In this document: positions 26,001 to 34,025 of the stretch, piece after piece
Layout: every line of letters begins with the position of its first letter
How positions within the stretch are numbered: position 1 is the stretch's first letter
Made by a program: the position numbers and the translations under genes
Source: Bradyrhizobium sp. AZCC 1719
Lineage (GTDB): Bacteria; Pseudomonadota; Alphaproteobacteria; Rhizobiales; Xanthobacteraceae
Reading direction: 5' to 3'
Assembly (NCBI RefSeq): GCF_036924525.1
Contig: NZ_JAZHRU010000001.1
Span: 4,803,001-4,867,000 of the forward strand
Length of the DNA stretch: 64,000 bases
Notes under the pieces: generated by a model
The model's database searches: none
What the model was told of the DNA's origin: nothing
Seen by the model: only the letters and a program-made list of their open reading frames with translations

Positions 26001-26669
26001 TCAGGCGAGAGATTCGACCGGTAGACCAGCGGCCTTCCACTCGGGGTAGCCATCTTCGAGCCGGCGGACGCGGTAGCCGCGGGTTCTGAGCGCTGCCACA
26101 GCTTCAAACGAAAGGACGCAATAGGGTCCCCGGCAGTAGGCAATCACCTCTCGGCTTTTGGGAAGTTCATCCAAGCGCCGTTCCAGTTCGGCGAGAGGAA
26201 TATTGAGAGCCCCCGGAAGATGGCCCAGCGCAAACTCGTCTTCAGGTCTCACATCGAGCACTGTGACCAGATCGTCGCGCAATCTGGCGACCAGGTTATC
26301 GCGGGATACTGGTTCGAGCGCATCTCGCGCCTGAAAATAATCAGTCACGACTCGGCCGATCTCGGCAACATTTCGCTCGCCGACACGCCCGAGAGCTTTG
26401 ATCAGTGCGACCACTTCGGTATCACCAGCCAAGCGATAGAGAATGTATTTGCCGCGACGCTCCGTTTCGACGAGGCGTGCCCGCCTAAGGATCTGCAGGT
26501 GGCGCGAGGTATTGGCAAACGTCAGATGCGCCCGATCGGATAGCTCCTCGACGGTCCGCACGCCTTGGCCGAGGTGCTCCAGGAGTTCAAGCCGGTGAGC
26601 GTGACCCAGCGCCTGCGCCACTTCGGCGAGGTTCTCGTAGATCGCCTGTTTAGGTCCGGTGCTTGACAC
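26001..26669 (-). CDS. ArsR-type HTH regulator fused to a rhodanese domain
   Basis: A 222-residue two-domain protein. Residues 1-100 are an ArsR winged helix (LAEVAQALGHAHRLELLEHL, TVEELSDRAHLTFANTSRHLQILRRARLVE). Residues from about 125 form a rhodanese domain with active-site loop CRGPYC. The rhodanese cysteine can carry a persulfide, so the protein may sense sulfane sulfur. The GTG at 26669 is preferred because TAGGAG sits five bases upstream; an in-frame ATG at 26690 has no ribosome site and lies in the likely operator. It is divergent from the MBL gene. Confidence 0.88.
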   Translation of the reverse strand: MSSTGPKQAIYENLAEVAQALGHAHRLELLEHLGQGVRTVEELSDRAHLTFANTSRHLQILRRARLVETERRGKYILYRLAGDTEVVALIKALGRVGERNVAEIGRVVTDYFQARDALEPVSRDNLVARLRDDLVTVLDVRPEDEFALGHLPGALNIPLAELERRLDELPKSREVIAYCRGPYCVLSFEAVAALRTRGYRVRRLEDGYPEWKAAGLPVESLA

Positions 26670-26688
26670 GGCTACTCCTAGATATATC

Positions 26689-26713
26689 ATTCAGCAGATC
26701 GATTGAATGTTCA
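26689..26713. promoter_or_regulatory. Inverted repeats in the divergent regulator/MBL promoter region
   Basis: ATTCA (26689-26693) and TGAAT (26704-26708) form an inverted repeat with a 10-base spacer, and TGAATGTTCA (26704-26713) adds a second short dyad. The AT-rich block lies between the two divergent start codons, the expected place for an ArsR-type operator controlling both transcripts. Confidence 0.5.
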
Positions 26714-26744
26714 TTTAGCTGCTCTCAGAGGGGAGTGCAAGCCC

Positions 26745-27485
26745 ATGATCCTGCGTCAATTCTTGCATCGTGATCCGGTCGGCATCTCGTACCTCTTCGG
26801 CTGCGGCGGCAAGGCAACGGCGGCCGTGGTTGACCCCGTTGGCGATATCCAACCCTACCTCCAAGCCGCAGAAAATGCCGGCATGAAAATCAACTTCGTG
26901 ATCGACACGCACGTTCACGCGGACCATATCTCCGCCGGGCGGGCGCTCGCGGAGGCGGCCGACGCCCCGTATGTGCTCTCGGCCGAGGCGGGCGTCGCGT
27001 TTCCGTTCAAAGGCGTGCGCGAAGGAGAAATCCTTCCTCTCGGCAACGTCACTGCAAAAGCTCTGCACACACCCGGCCACACGCCCGAGCACATCTGCAT
27101 TCTCGTGACCGACCACACCCGAGGCGAAGAGCCCTGGTTCGTCCTGAGCGGCCACACGCTGATGGTCGGCGATCTCGGCCGCACCGAGCTTGCGACGAGC
27201 GCCGAAGAAGGCGCGAAGCAATTGTTCCGTAGTGCACGTCGGCTGAAGGAGCTTCCAGATGACGTCGAGGTGCTCGCGGGCGCCTATGCCGGCTCAGTCT
27301 GCGGCCGGCGGCTCAGCGGCAAGCCATGGTCGACCATCGGCTTCGAGAAACGGCACAATCAGGCGTTCATGATCGCGGATGAAGCCGAGTTCATTCGCTT
27401 CATGGTGTCGGAGATTCCGCCGGCACCGCCGGAGGCCGCGACGATCAGGGCCGTCAATTCGGGCGTCGCGGCTGAAGCTGCGTGA
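26745..27485 (+). CDS. MBL-fold hydrolase, persulfide dioxygenase-like
   Basis: Metallo-beta-lactamase fold protein of 246 residues. The metal motif THVHADHISAG, the second ligand in HTPGHTPEH and the Asp in GDLGRTELA match the ETHE1/Blh group, whose members oxidise glutathione persulfide with one iron. The end of the core reads GAYAGSVCG, so the last His of classic MBL enzymes is absent, but ETHE1-type mono-iron sites do not need it. The start at 26745 follows an AGGGGAG ribosome site. Neighbouring rhodanese-regulator and cysteine desulfurase genes support a sulfur role. Confidence 0.85.
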   Translation: MILRQFLHRDPVGISYLFGCGGKATAAVVDPVGDIQPYLQAAENAGMKINFVIDTHVHADHISAGRALAEAADAPYVLSAEAGVAFPFKGVREGEILPLGNVTAKALHTPGHTPEHICILVTDHTRGEEPWFVLSGHTLMVGDLGRTELATSAEEGAKQLFRSARRLKELPDDVEVLAGAYAGSVCGRRLSGKPWSTIGFEKRHNQAFMIADEAEFIRFMVSEIPPAPPEAATIRAVNSGVAAEAA

Positions 27486-27489
27486 TCCG

Positions 27490-28779
27490 ATGAGCGAAGC
27501 TGTATCGAGTCCACAAGCTTCCCCATCAGTCAGGCTCGGCCTGAAGGAGAACTGGCCGCAATTCGCTTTGCTTGTCCTGATCAACGCCTTCGTCGGCGGG
27601 ATGGTCGGAATCGAGCGAACCGTCGTGCCGCTGATCGGCGCCGAGGAGTTCAGAATCGGCTCGACGACGCTTGTCGTCTCTTTCATCGTCAGCTTCGGAG
27701 TAGTGAAGGCCTGCGCCAACCTGGTTTCCGGCCAGCTTGCCGACATCTGGGGGCGCAAGCGCGTTCTCATTCTGGGCTGGCTCGTTGGGCTACCGGTGCC
27801 GTTCATGATCATCTGGGCACCAAGCTGGGAGTGGGTGATTGCCGCCAATGCCCTGCTCGGCATCAACCAGGGCTTTGCCTGGTCGATGACGGTCATCATG
27901 AAGATCGATCTTGTCGGACCGAAGTCGCGCGGACTGGCCGTCGGCCTGAACGAGTTCGCTGGCTACCTCGCCGTTGGCGTCACCGCGTTCCTCACCGGCT
28001 ATATTGCGTCGGAATACGGGCTGCGTCCGGCGCCGATTTATCTCGGCGTTGTCTATGCGATCCTGGGCGCCGCGCTCTCGATCCTTCTGGTGCGCGACAC
28101 CCGCGATCACGTTCGGCTCGAGACCGCGGGCCATGCGCGGCAGGCAGCTCCGATCCGTTTCAGGGAGATTTTCCTCCTCACCTCTTTCAAAGATCGCAAC
28201 CTGTTCGCGGCTTCGCAGGCCGGACTCGTCAACAACCTCAATGACGGCATGAGCTGGGGAATCTTCCCGCTGTTCTTTGTGTCGTTCGGACTGACGGTCG
28301 AGCGCATCGGCATCCTGAAGGCAGTCTATCCAGCCACCTGGGGCATCCTGCAGATCGCAACCGGCCCGCTGTCAGACCGCTGGGGCCGCAAGGGCCTGAT
28401 CGCGGGAGGCATGTGGATTCAGGCCGCGGCCCTGTTACTGACTGCCGCCACCAGTCGTTTCGAGTGGTGGCTCGTCGCGAGCCTCCTGCTCGGTCTCGGC
28501 ACAGCCATGGTCTATCCGAGCCTGATCGCCGCGGTCTCCGACGCATCGCATCCGAGCTGGCGCGCCCGCTCGCTCAGCGTTTACCGGTTCTGGCGCGATC
28601 TCGGCTACGCGATCGGCGCGCTGTCGGCCGGCATCATCGCCGACCAATTCGGGCTTGCAGCGGCGATCATCTCGATCGCGGCGCTGACGTTCGTTTCTGG
28701 CGTCGTCGTTGCGGTGTTCATGCGCGAAGGCGCGACCGGCGCTGGACCTGCCACCACCACCGCGGCGGTCACGAAATGA
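27490..28779 (+). CDS. MFS transporter
   Basis: Inner-membrane major facilitator superfamily carrier, 429 residues, with about 12 hydrophobic segments. The loop 2-3 signature appears as GQLADIWGRKRVLI and its C-half copy as GPLSDRWGRKGLIAGG. The ATG at 27490 comes four bases after the MBL gene's stop; longer in-frame starts would overlap it. Cotranscription suggests movement of a sulfur compound, such as sulfite or a thiol product. The substrate is not readable from sequence. Confidence 0.9.
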   Translation: MSEAVSSPQASPSVRLGLKENWPQFALLVLINAFVGGMVGIERTVVPLIGAEEFRIGSTTLVVSFIVSFGVVKACANLVSGQLADIWGRKRVLILGWLVGLPVPFMIIWAPSWEWVIAANALLGINQGFAWSMTVIMKIDLVGPKSRGLAVGLNEFAGYLAVGVTAFLTGYIASEYGLRPAPIYLGVVYAILGAALSILLVRDTRDHVRLETAGHARQAAPIRFREIFLLTSFKDRNLFAASQAGLVNNLNDGMSWGIFPLFFVSFGLTVERIGILKAVYPATWGILQIATGPLSDRWGRKGLIAGGMWIQAAALLLTAATSRFEWWLVASLLLGLGTAMVYPSLIAAVSDASHPSWRARSLSVYRFWRDLGYAIGALSAGIIADQFGLAAAIISIAALTFVSGVVVAVFMREGATGAGPATTTAAVTK

Positions 28780-28860
28780 ATGACGGACGCTGCGCTGCCG
28801 TAGCGATCCTGGATCCAGAGCAGTGCAGCGTCCCTAGTTTCAAAAGTGAGTCTCACTGAT

Positions 28861-29982
28861 ATGCCCCCGATCTATCTCGACTACAACGCGAGCACGCCCA
28901 TCGATCCGGCGGTGGCGGCAGCTATGCGGCCGTTCCTGGACGAGGCGTTTGGGAATCCGTCCAGCGAACATTGGGCCAGCACGCCGGCAAAAGCCGCCCT
29001 GGAGCAGGCCCGTGGCCAAGTCGCCGCGCTGCTCGGGGCCGCGCCCGACGAGATCGTTTTCACCAGCGGCGGCAGCGAGGCAAACAACTTGGCAATCAAG
29101 GGCACCTTCTTCGCGCTGAACCGCAAAGGTGCGCACATCATCACCTCGGCCGTCGAGCATCCCGCTGTTCTTGCTCCGTGCCGGTTTCTCGAACGGTTCG
29201 GCGCTGCGGTCACTTACCTTCCGGTCGATCGCACGGGCCGGGTCGATCCGGAGGACGTACGCCGCGCCATTACTCCGCAGACGGTCCTGATCAGCATCAT
29301 CCACGCTAACAACGAGGTGGGCACAATCCAGCCGATCGAGGAAATCGGCGCGCTCGCACGCGAGCGCAGGATACGTTTTCACACTGATGCAGCGCAGTCG
29401 GTCGGAAAGATACCGACCAAAGTCGGCAACCTCGGCGTCGATCTGCTGTCGATCGCAGGTCACAAGCTCTACGCCCCCAAGGGCGTCGGCGCACTCTATG
29501 TACGAAGCGGCGTCGAACTGGAGCCGTTGATCCACGGCGCAGGCCACGAGATGGGGCGTCGTGCCGGGACCGAGAGCGCACTGCTGGCGGTCGGGCTCGG
29601 GACGGCCTGCGTGCTGGCCACAAACGTTGCGCCGATGGAGCGCATCCAGTCGGTACGTGATCGCTTCTGGCAGGCACTGCAGGATCGTTTTGGCGATCGT
29701 GTCGTGCTTAGTGGCCATGCGATAGATCGTTTGCCCAACACGCTCAACGTATCGTTCGTGGACAGGATCGGCGCGGACATACTGAGAGAGCTGCACGGTG
29801 TCGCAGCATCCACGGGTTCGGCGTGCCATTCGGGGCACATTGAGCTCTCGCCCGTTCTCGCCGCGATGGGCATACCCGAGAGAATTGGAATGGGAGCGAT
29901 CCGTTTCAGCTTGGGAAGGGCCACCACGTCAGACGAGATCGATGATGTGGTCACACGTCTGGCCAGAATCGGATCGGCCTGA
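28861..29982 (+). CDS. Cysteine desulfurase family protein
   Basis: PLP enzyme that removes sulfur from cysteine as a protein-bound persulfide. The 373-residue chain has IYLDYNASTPIDP at the start, TSGGSEANNLAI (PLP phosphate site), HTDAAQSVGK (PLP-stacking and Asp region), the Schiff-base Lys in IAGHKLYAPKG, and the catalytic Cys in ASTGSACHSGH. ATG at 28861 is chosen; a GTG at 28846 is possible. It is the last gene of the set begun by the MBL protein. It looks like an accessory NifS-type enzyme rather than the housekeeping IscS or SufS, as no Fe-S assembly genes are adjacent. Confidence 0.93.
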   Translation: MPPIYLDYNASTPIDPAVAAAMRPFLDEAFGNPSSEHWASTPAKAALEQARGQVAALLGAAPDEIVFTSGGSEANNLAIKGTFFALNRKGAHIITSAVEHPAVLAPCRFLERFGAAVTYLPVDRTGRVDPEDVRRAITPQTVLISIIHANNEVGTIQPIEEIGALARERRIRFHTDAAQSVGKIPTKVGNLGVDLLSIAGHKLYAPKGVGALYVRSGVELEPLIHGAGHEMGRRAGTESALLAVGLGTACVLATNVAPMERIQSVRDRFWQALQDRFGDRVVLSGHAIDRLPNTLNVSFVDRIGADILRELHGVAASTGSACHSGHIELSPVLAAMGIPERIGMGAIRFSLGRATTSDEIDDVVTRLARIGSA

Positions 29983-30104
29983 TCGCTTGCGTGCGGCTGA
30001 TTAGGTGTCGTTCAAAGCCCGCCGTTTCTCCGCCAACAGGAGGACAGGCTCGTTCGTCCAATCGCTCCCAGCATGGACATCCAGGCCCGCTTCGAGCAAG
30101 CCCG

Positions 30105-30893
30105 TCACGGCTTGGCAGCGCTCGGCCGAGGTCTTAGCGGAATTTGGAACGTCTTGTATCGCGCGATCTCAGGAAAGCTTTCCGCGGCGCGGGTAGAGAC
30201 TAACCCGACGACCGCGGCCGGAACTTCTTTGCCGACCAGCCGACTGATCGCCGTGGTTTGACCTTTGCTCAGTTGGACGTCGGGCGCACCCGCTGCCGCC
30301 ATCGCGGTCCTGACGCGGCCGATCGACGACTCGGAATATCTATCGTCGATCGCAATTGTCTTACCGGCCAGGTCGGGGACCGCCTTGACGTCGGGACCTG
30401 TCACGAGGACGGCCACGAGAGCGTCCAGCGACGCATCCAATGTCGGGACCGACATTCGCTCCGCGACGGCAGATGCGGCCGCCACCTGCTCCTCTGTCGT
30501 TCGGGTTGGCGGAACGTCAGTCGTTGGATGCGGATCGGTGGCGCTTGCTGGAGGCGCTTGGGAAGCAACGGCATTGCCCGTCGTCTGCTGGTTCGCTTGC
30601 GGAGAAGGAACCGGTATGGGAATGGCGGCTTTCGCCGCGACCTTGATTGGCTTGGGTGTTCGACGGACCGCGTGGTCCGCGTGAGATCGGGGCGGCCTGT
30701 CGCCGCGCAAGGCGACGGCGGACACCGGTTTCGTTGCGGCAGAATCGCTCTCATACGACTCAGGTTCGATCGGCACATGAACCGCGGTCAGACAGGCTAA
30801 CGGGTTCAGGCCAACGCAGGATGGCTGTGTTGGTTGTTGGCTACTGCAACCGACCAAGGCGACGGCCAGGGCGCAAATAAGGAGCGTCCTCAA
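30105..30893 (-). CDS. Lipoprotein with solute-binding-like C-terminal domain
   Basis: A 262-residue envelope protein. With the TTG start at 30893 the first residues are MRTLLICALAVALVGCSS, a lipoprotein signal with lipobox VGC. A Pro/Thr/Ala-rich linker runs to about residue 165, then a region with VPDLAGKTIAIDDRYSES resembles half of a periplasmic solute-binding domain. A perfect AGGAGG precedes the TTG; longer versions starting at 30965 bury the lipobox. It has no close operon partners. The function is unknown. Confidence 0.72.
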   Translation of the reverse strand: MRTLLICALAVALVGCSSQQPTQPSCVGLNPLACLTAVHVPIEPESYESDSAATKPVSAVALRGDRPPRSHADHAVRRTPKPIKVAAKAAIPIPVPSPQANQQTTGNAVASQAPPASATDPHPTTDVPPTRTTEEQVAAASAVAERMSVPTLDASLDALVAVLVTGPDVKAVPDLAGKTIAIDDRYSESSIGRVRTAMAAAGAPDVQLSKGQTTAISRLVGKEVPAAVVGLVSTRAAESFPEIARYKTFQIPLRPRPSAAKP

Positions 30894-30898
30894 TCGAT

Positions 30899-30904
30899 CC
30901 TCCT
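30899..30904 (-). promoter_or_regulatory. Consensus ribosome site selecting a TTG start
   Basis: On the minus strand AGGAGG stands five bases before TTG at 30893. This decides the start of the lipoprotein gene and places the lipobox cysteine at a normal distance. Confidence 0.75.
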
Positions 30905-30982
30905 GAAAGAGGTTGAGTGCTGCCCGCAATTCTTGCGGCTTAAGGGAGTTTGCGCTGATCCTCAATCAATGATGCAAAACTG

Positions 30983-30997
30983 TTAAATGCGCATTAA
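30983..30997. promoter_or_regulatory. CtrA-like box
   Basis: TTAAATGCGCATTAA fits TTAA-N7-TTAA, the CtrA recognition pattern in alphaproteobacteria. It lies 90 bases before the lipoprotein start and about 210 before the divergent coiled-coil gene; the rest of this roughly 310-base gap shows nothing else I can name. Confidence 0.45.
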
Positions 30998-31206
30998 GCG
31001 TAGGCCACGCGTAGCCTGATGCACCGGCATGGTTAATGCGTGAGCCGGTGCCGCTTCGGATGAACAGAAGCGACTTCGGCACTATCCCACGGTGCTTGCA
31101 TTCACACGTCTGCCTTTTCGTTGCTTTCTTCCATGCAGGATTTCGCCACGAATCGGTCGCCATGCTCATGCGCTGGGGTTTTTCATCGGGTGATGGAGAA
31201 TGACCG

Positions 31207-31632
31207 ATGGCGAGTATCGAACGACTTCACAAAACTGCGCCGCTGGATTTAGCCAAGCTTGAGGAAGATGTCGTAGGGAGCCTTCCTGCGATCAGGGCGG
31301 CTCCATCGGGGCCGATGCCGGACTACGTCGAGCATGAAGAGGGCGTTACGCGCGTCGGCGCGCTCTCGGCCGAGGCCGTGGTACGCGACTATGAAGCCGC
31401 GGCCAAGGAAATCGAAGCAATGGGAGCAGAGCTGATCAACGCAGCGAAGAAATGCGAGGCAATGACCGCCGAAGTGCATAATGCCATTGCCTTCATGCGC
31501 GATACCGCGGCGTCGTATCGTGAGGAAGCCAAGAAGATCTTCAAGCGCATCGAGGAATGCTCGATCTTCACAGAACAGGTTCGGAAGACCTGCGAGACCG
31601 TCAAACTCAAGATGGTCGAAGGCAAACCATAG
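31207..31632 (+). CDS. Hypothetical coiled-coil protein
   Basis: A 141-residue soluble protein without a family I recognise. From about residue 55 it is almost wholly helical, with heptad-like spacing (VVRDYEAAAKEIEAMGAELI, NAAKKCEAMTAEVHNAIAFM, SYREEAKKIFKRIEECS), so a coiled coil is likely. Two Cys flank the last helix. GGAGAATGACCG precedes the ATG with a ribosome site. The balanced composition and clean start argue it is a real gene. Confidence 0.75.
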   Translation: MASIERLHKTAPLDLAKLEEDVVGSLPAIRAAPSGPMPDYVEHEEGVTRVGALSAEAVVRDYEAAAKEIEAMGAELINAAKKCEAMTAEVHNAIAFMRDTAASYREEAKKIFKRIEECSIFTEQVRKTCETVKLKMVEGKP

Positions 31633-32104
31633 CCGCGTTGAGCCATCCGGAACATCGATCAGCTTTGTCGTCCCGACGGGAAGACTTGTTTTTGAATAGC
31701 GTGTGTGAATTGCGGCACACGGCTGGTGCCACGAATCAGCTTATTTTGAAGTCTCCTCCCTAAACTTGTACCCGCCGTAAATGGCGGGTCTCCTTTGCGG
31801 TATCCGGCAATAGGGATCGTACGGCGTCGGTGCTGCGATGGCCGGGGACGCCTGATCGGCCGGTCTGCGCTCAGACCAAAAGTTGCAGATTTTTGCCCTG
31901 CACAATCGGTTACGGTGAGGCAGGTGCGTGTCCGCAATGACACGCCGCCGCAATTCCTGTGGGACGGGGCGCGGGTTGACGCCCCTGCCGTCGCACCGAT
32001 CGCGTAAACTGAATGAGCCGGCCGGCGACTGATTCCCGCTGGCTTCGCCGCGGTTCGGCGCTTCCAAGACGTTCGAGGCTACCAAGACCACCCGGAGCAT
32101 CTTC
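31633..32104. other. Gene-free stretch with small hairpin
   Basis: About 470 bases without a supported gene. ACCCGCC (31770-31776) and GGCGGGT (31783-31789) form a perfect 7-bp stem with a six-base loop, followed by CTCCTTT. It may act as a terminator for a plus-strand transcript. Confidence 0.45.
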
Positions 32105-32479
32105 ATGCTGTTTCTGAGCTACGCCTATCGATTCCTCTCCAACTTCGTGTTCCTGGCGCTGGTCTATTTTGCTCTGAATTTCCTCGAAAAGTATCAGCAT
32201 CGCGTGGTCGTCGCGGTTCTCGTGCTGGTCTATGCCGGCATGCATGCGGCGTCCGCGCTGCGATCGTTTCACTTCTTCCAGCGCATCGAAAGGCTGGAAC
32301 TGGAGGCCCGCCGCTTGGTGGCGGCGCTGGGCGAGGGGCCGAGTTCGACGTCTACGCGCAAGCAGGTGATCGCTGAAGTCAGCGGGCTCCGCCAAGCCGG
32401 CGAGATCAAGGCCTATATCGACCTGCTGTTTCTCGCCATCGTCATCCTGCTCTGCATTGCCAAGATCGTGGCCAGTTGA
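32105..32479 (+). CDS. Hypothetical membrane protein
   Basis: A 124-residue protein with two N-terminal membrane segments (FLSNFVFLALVYFALNFL and VVVAVLVLVYAGMHAA), a soluble helical middle (IERLELEARRLVAAL) and a C-terminal membrane segment (YIDLLFLAIVILLCIAKIV). I do not recognise the family. Regular composition and three hydrophobic helices support a real gene. It converges on the first polysaccharide deacetylase gene. Confidence 0.72.
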   Translation: MLFLSYAYRFLSNFVFLALVYFALNFLEKYQHRVVVAVLVLVYAGMHAASALRSFHFFQRIERLELEARRLVAALGEGPSSTSTRKQVIAEVSGLRQAGEIKAYIDLLFLAIVILLCIAKIVAS

Positions 32480-32548
32480 GCCTTTGTTGCGATGGCGGGC
32501 GAGCGGTGCCCGACGTCAGGAAAACGAATAGGCCAGGACCGCGCCCGA

Positions 32549-33895
32549 TCAGCGCTTTTTCAGACCAGCAACGCGAACCGACCGCGCATTCCGCTTGGCT
32601 TGTGCCGCCGGCTTCGGCGCGGTCCCGCTGGCGCCCTCCGGCGCCTGCGCGGTCTGTCCGGAGGGGACCGGCGGCTGAGCGGTCGCTGCGCGGTCGTGGC
32701 GACGGGATTTCCCGGCGAGCCTTGCCGAGGAGACTTCCGTTGACCGAACTTGCGCAACCGACGTCGTCCGCCGCGCGGACAAGGCCAACATGGCTACGCG
32801 CGTCGATTCCGGGATATTGAAAATACTCTCCGCCGGAATCGGCAGCGCGGCCAGCGTGCCGACTGGCGACAAACTCGTCTGGCGCGGCCACGGCGTTGCC
32901 GGTGGCAGGGGTACGCCGCGCCTGCGTCGCGGGGCGTGCGCACCAAGATCGGCCGTGTGCCAGTCGAGATCGGACAACGCAGGAACGGGGAGCTCGGCGG
33001 GGCCGGCAGCAGCGAATTTCGAGACCTTCGGCCAGCGCGAAATCGCCACCACTTCCGACGGCGGACGCAACTGCCATTGCTGCGGCTCGGTCGGCGTCGC
33101 CGGCCGCTCCGGCGTCGCCGGCACCACATGGACGATGCGATAGCCGCGCGCCTTCAGTTCGCTCAGGATTCTCGGCAGCGCCGTGACCGTGCGTGGCTGA
33201 ATGTCGTGCAGCAGCAGGATGCCCTTGCCCTTTCGCTCCAGCCGCTGCATCGCGAGCTCATAGACGCGATTGGCGGAGACGTCGCGCCAGTCGTCGGCCG
33301 GGAAATCGGCGCTCCAGAGCTGAAGTCCCTTGGAAGCGGCGAATTCCTCGATCTCGTCGGTGCGGCGCAGGCCGGGAATGCGCAGGAACGGCGCCGGCGC
33401 GGTGCCGTCGCCGAGCGCTGCGGTCACCGATGCGATGCCTTGTTCGATCTCGTGTTTTGAGCGATCGAACGGCAGGCGATCCATGCCTGCGGGATGATTC
33501 TGGCTGTGGGTGGCCACCGTGTGGCCGGCATCGCGTACCTTGCGAACGCCTTCGGGATTGGCGTTGGCCTGGCTTCCGACCAGGAAAAAGGTCGCCTTCG
33601 CGCAATGGGCGGCGAGAATATCGAGAATCTGGTTGCTGTATTTCGGCAGCGGCCCATCGTCGAAGGTCAGCACCACCTCATGGTCTTCGAGCGGCAGCGT
33701 CTTGCCATACTGCATGGTGCCGATGATGGGATAGGCGCGCGGATCGACGACGATGGTGCGTGACGTGCCGATGGCGTCAGGATGACCCGGGCACTCGGCG
33801 GCGGAAGCTGTTTGTACGGTGAGGCAGGCCAGCACTCCCATGCACAAGGCGGCCCATGGCCGGGCTCGGGGGCCTTCGAATACGCTAACGATCAT
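32549..33895 (-). CDS. Polysaccharide deacetylase family protein with long C-terminal tail
   Basis: Exported NodB-fold deacetylase of 448 residues. A signal peptide (about residues 1-32, ending ASAAE) leads to the NodB motifs: TFDDGP, HSQNH, RIPGLRR, and LLLHD. These give the metal triad and catalytic Asp. The last about 190 residues are Pro/Ala/Arg-rich and basic, with no known domain, perhaps for wall binding. A shorter paralogue lies 130 bases upstream on the same strand, sharing the N-terminal ECP..D..GTSR and LPLED pattern, which points to duplication. Substrate (peptidoglycan or another polymer) unknown. Confidence 0.9.
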   Translation of the reverse strand: MIVSVFEGPRARPWAALCMGVLACLTVQTASAAECPGHPDAIGTSRTIVVDPRAYPIIGTMQYGKTLPLEDHEVVLTFDDGPLPKYSNQILDILAAHCAKATFFLVGSQANANPEGVRKVRDAGHTVATHSQNHPAGMDRLPFDRSKHEIEQGIASVTAALGDGTAPAPFLRIPGLRRTDEIEEFAASKGLQLWSADFPADDWRDVSANRVYELAMQRLERKGKGILLLHDIQPRTVTALPRILSELKARGYRIVHVVPATPERPATPTEPQQWQLRPPSEVVAISRWPKVSKFAAAGPAELPVPALSDLDWHTADLGAHAPRRRRGVPLPPATPWPRQTSLSPVGTLAALPIPAESIFNIPESTRVAMLALSARRTTSVAQVRSTEVSSARLAGKSRRHDRAATAQPPVPSGQTAQAPEGASGTAPKPAAQAKRNARSVRVAGLKKR

Positions 33896-34025
33896 TGAAC
33901 ACCGGCTTCATTCCAACCCTTGGTCCTGACGCCAGCACCAAGGTTCAATCTTTCAGGCGGGCCATGCTTACACGAGACGCGATGAATCGTGCTTTAATCG
34001 ACTGAACTTCATGCCGATTTTGGCT

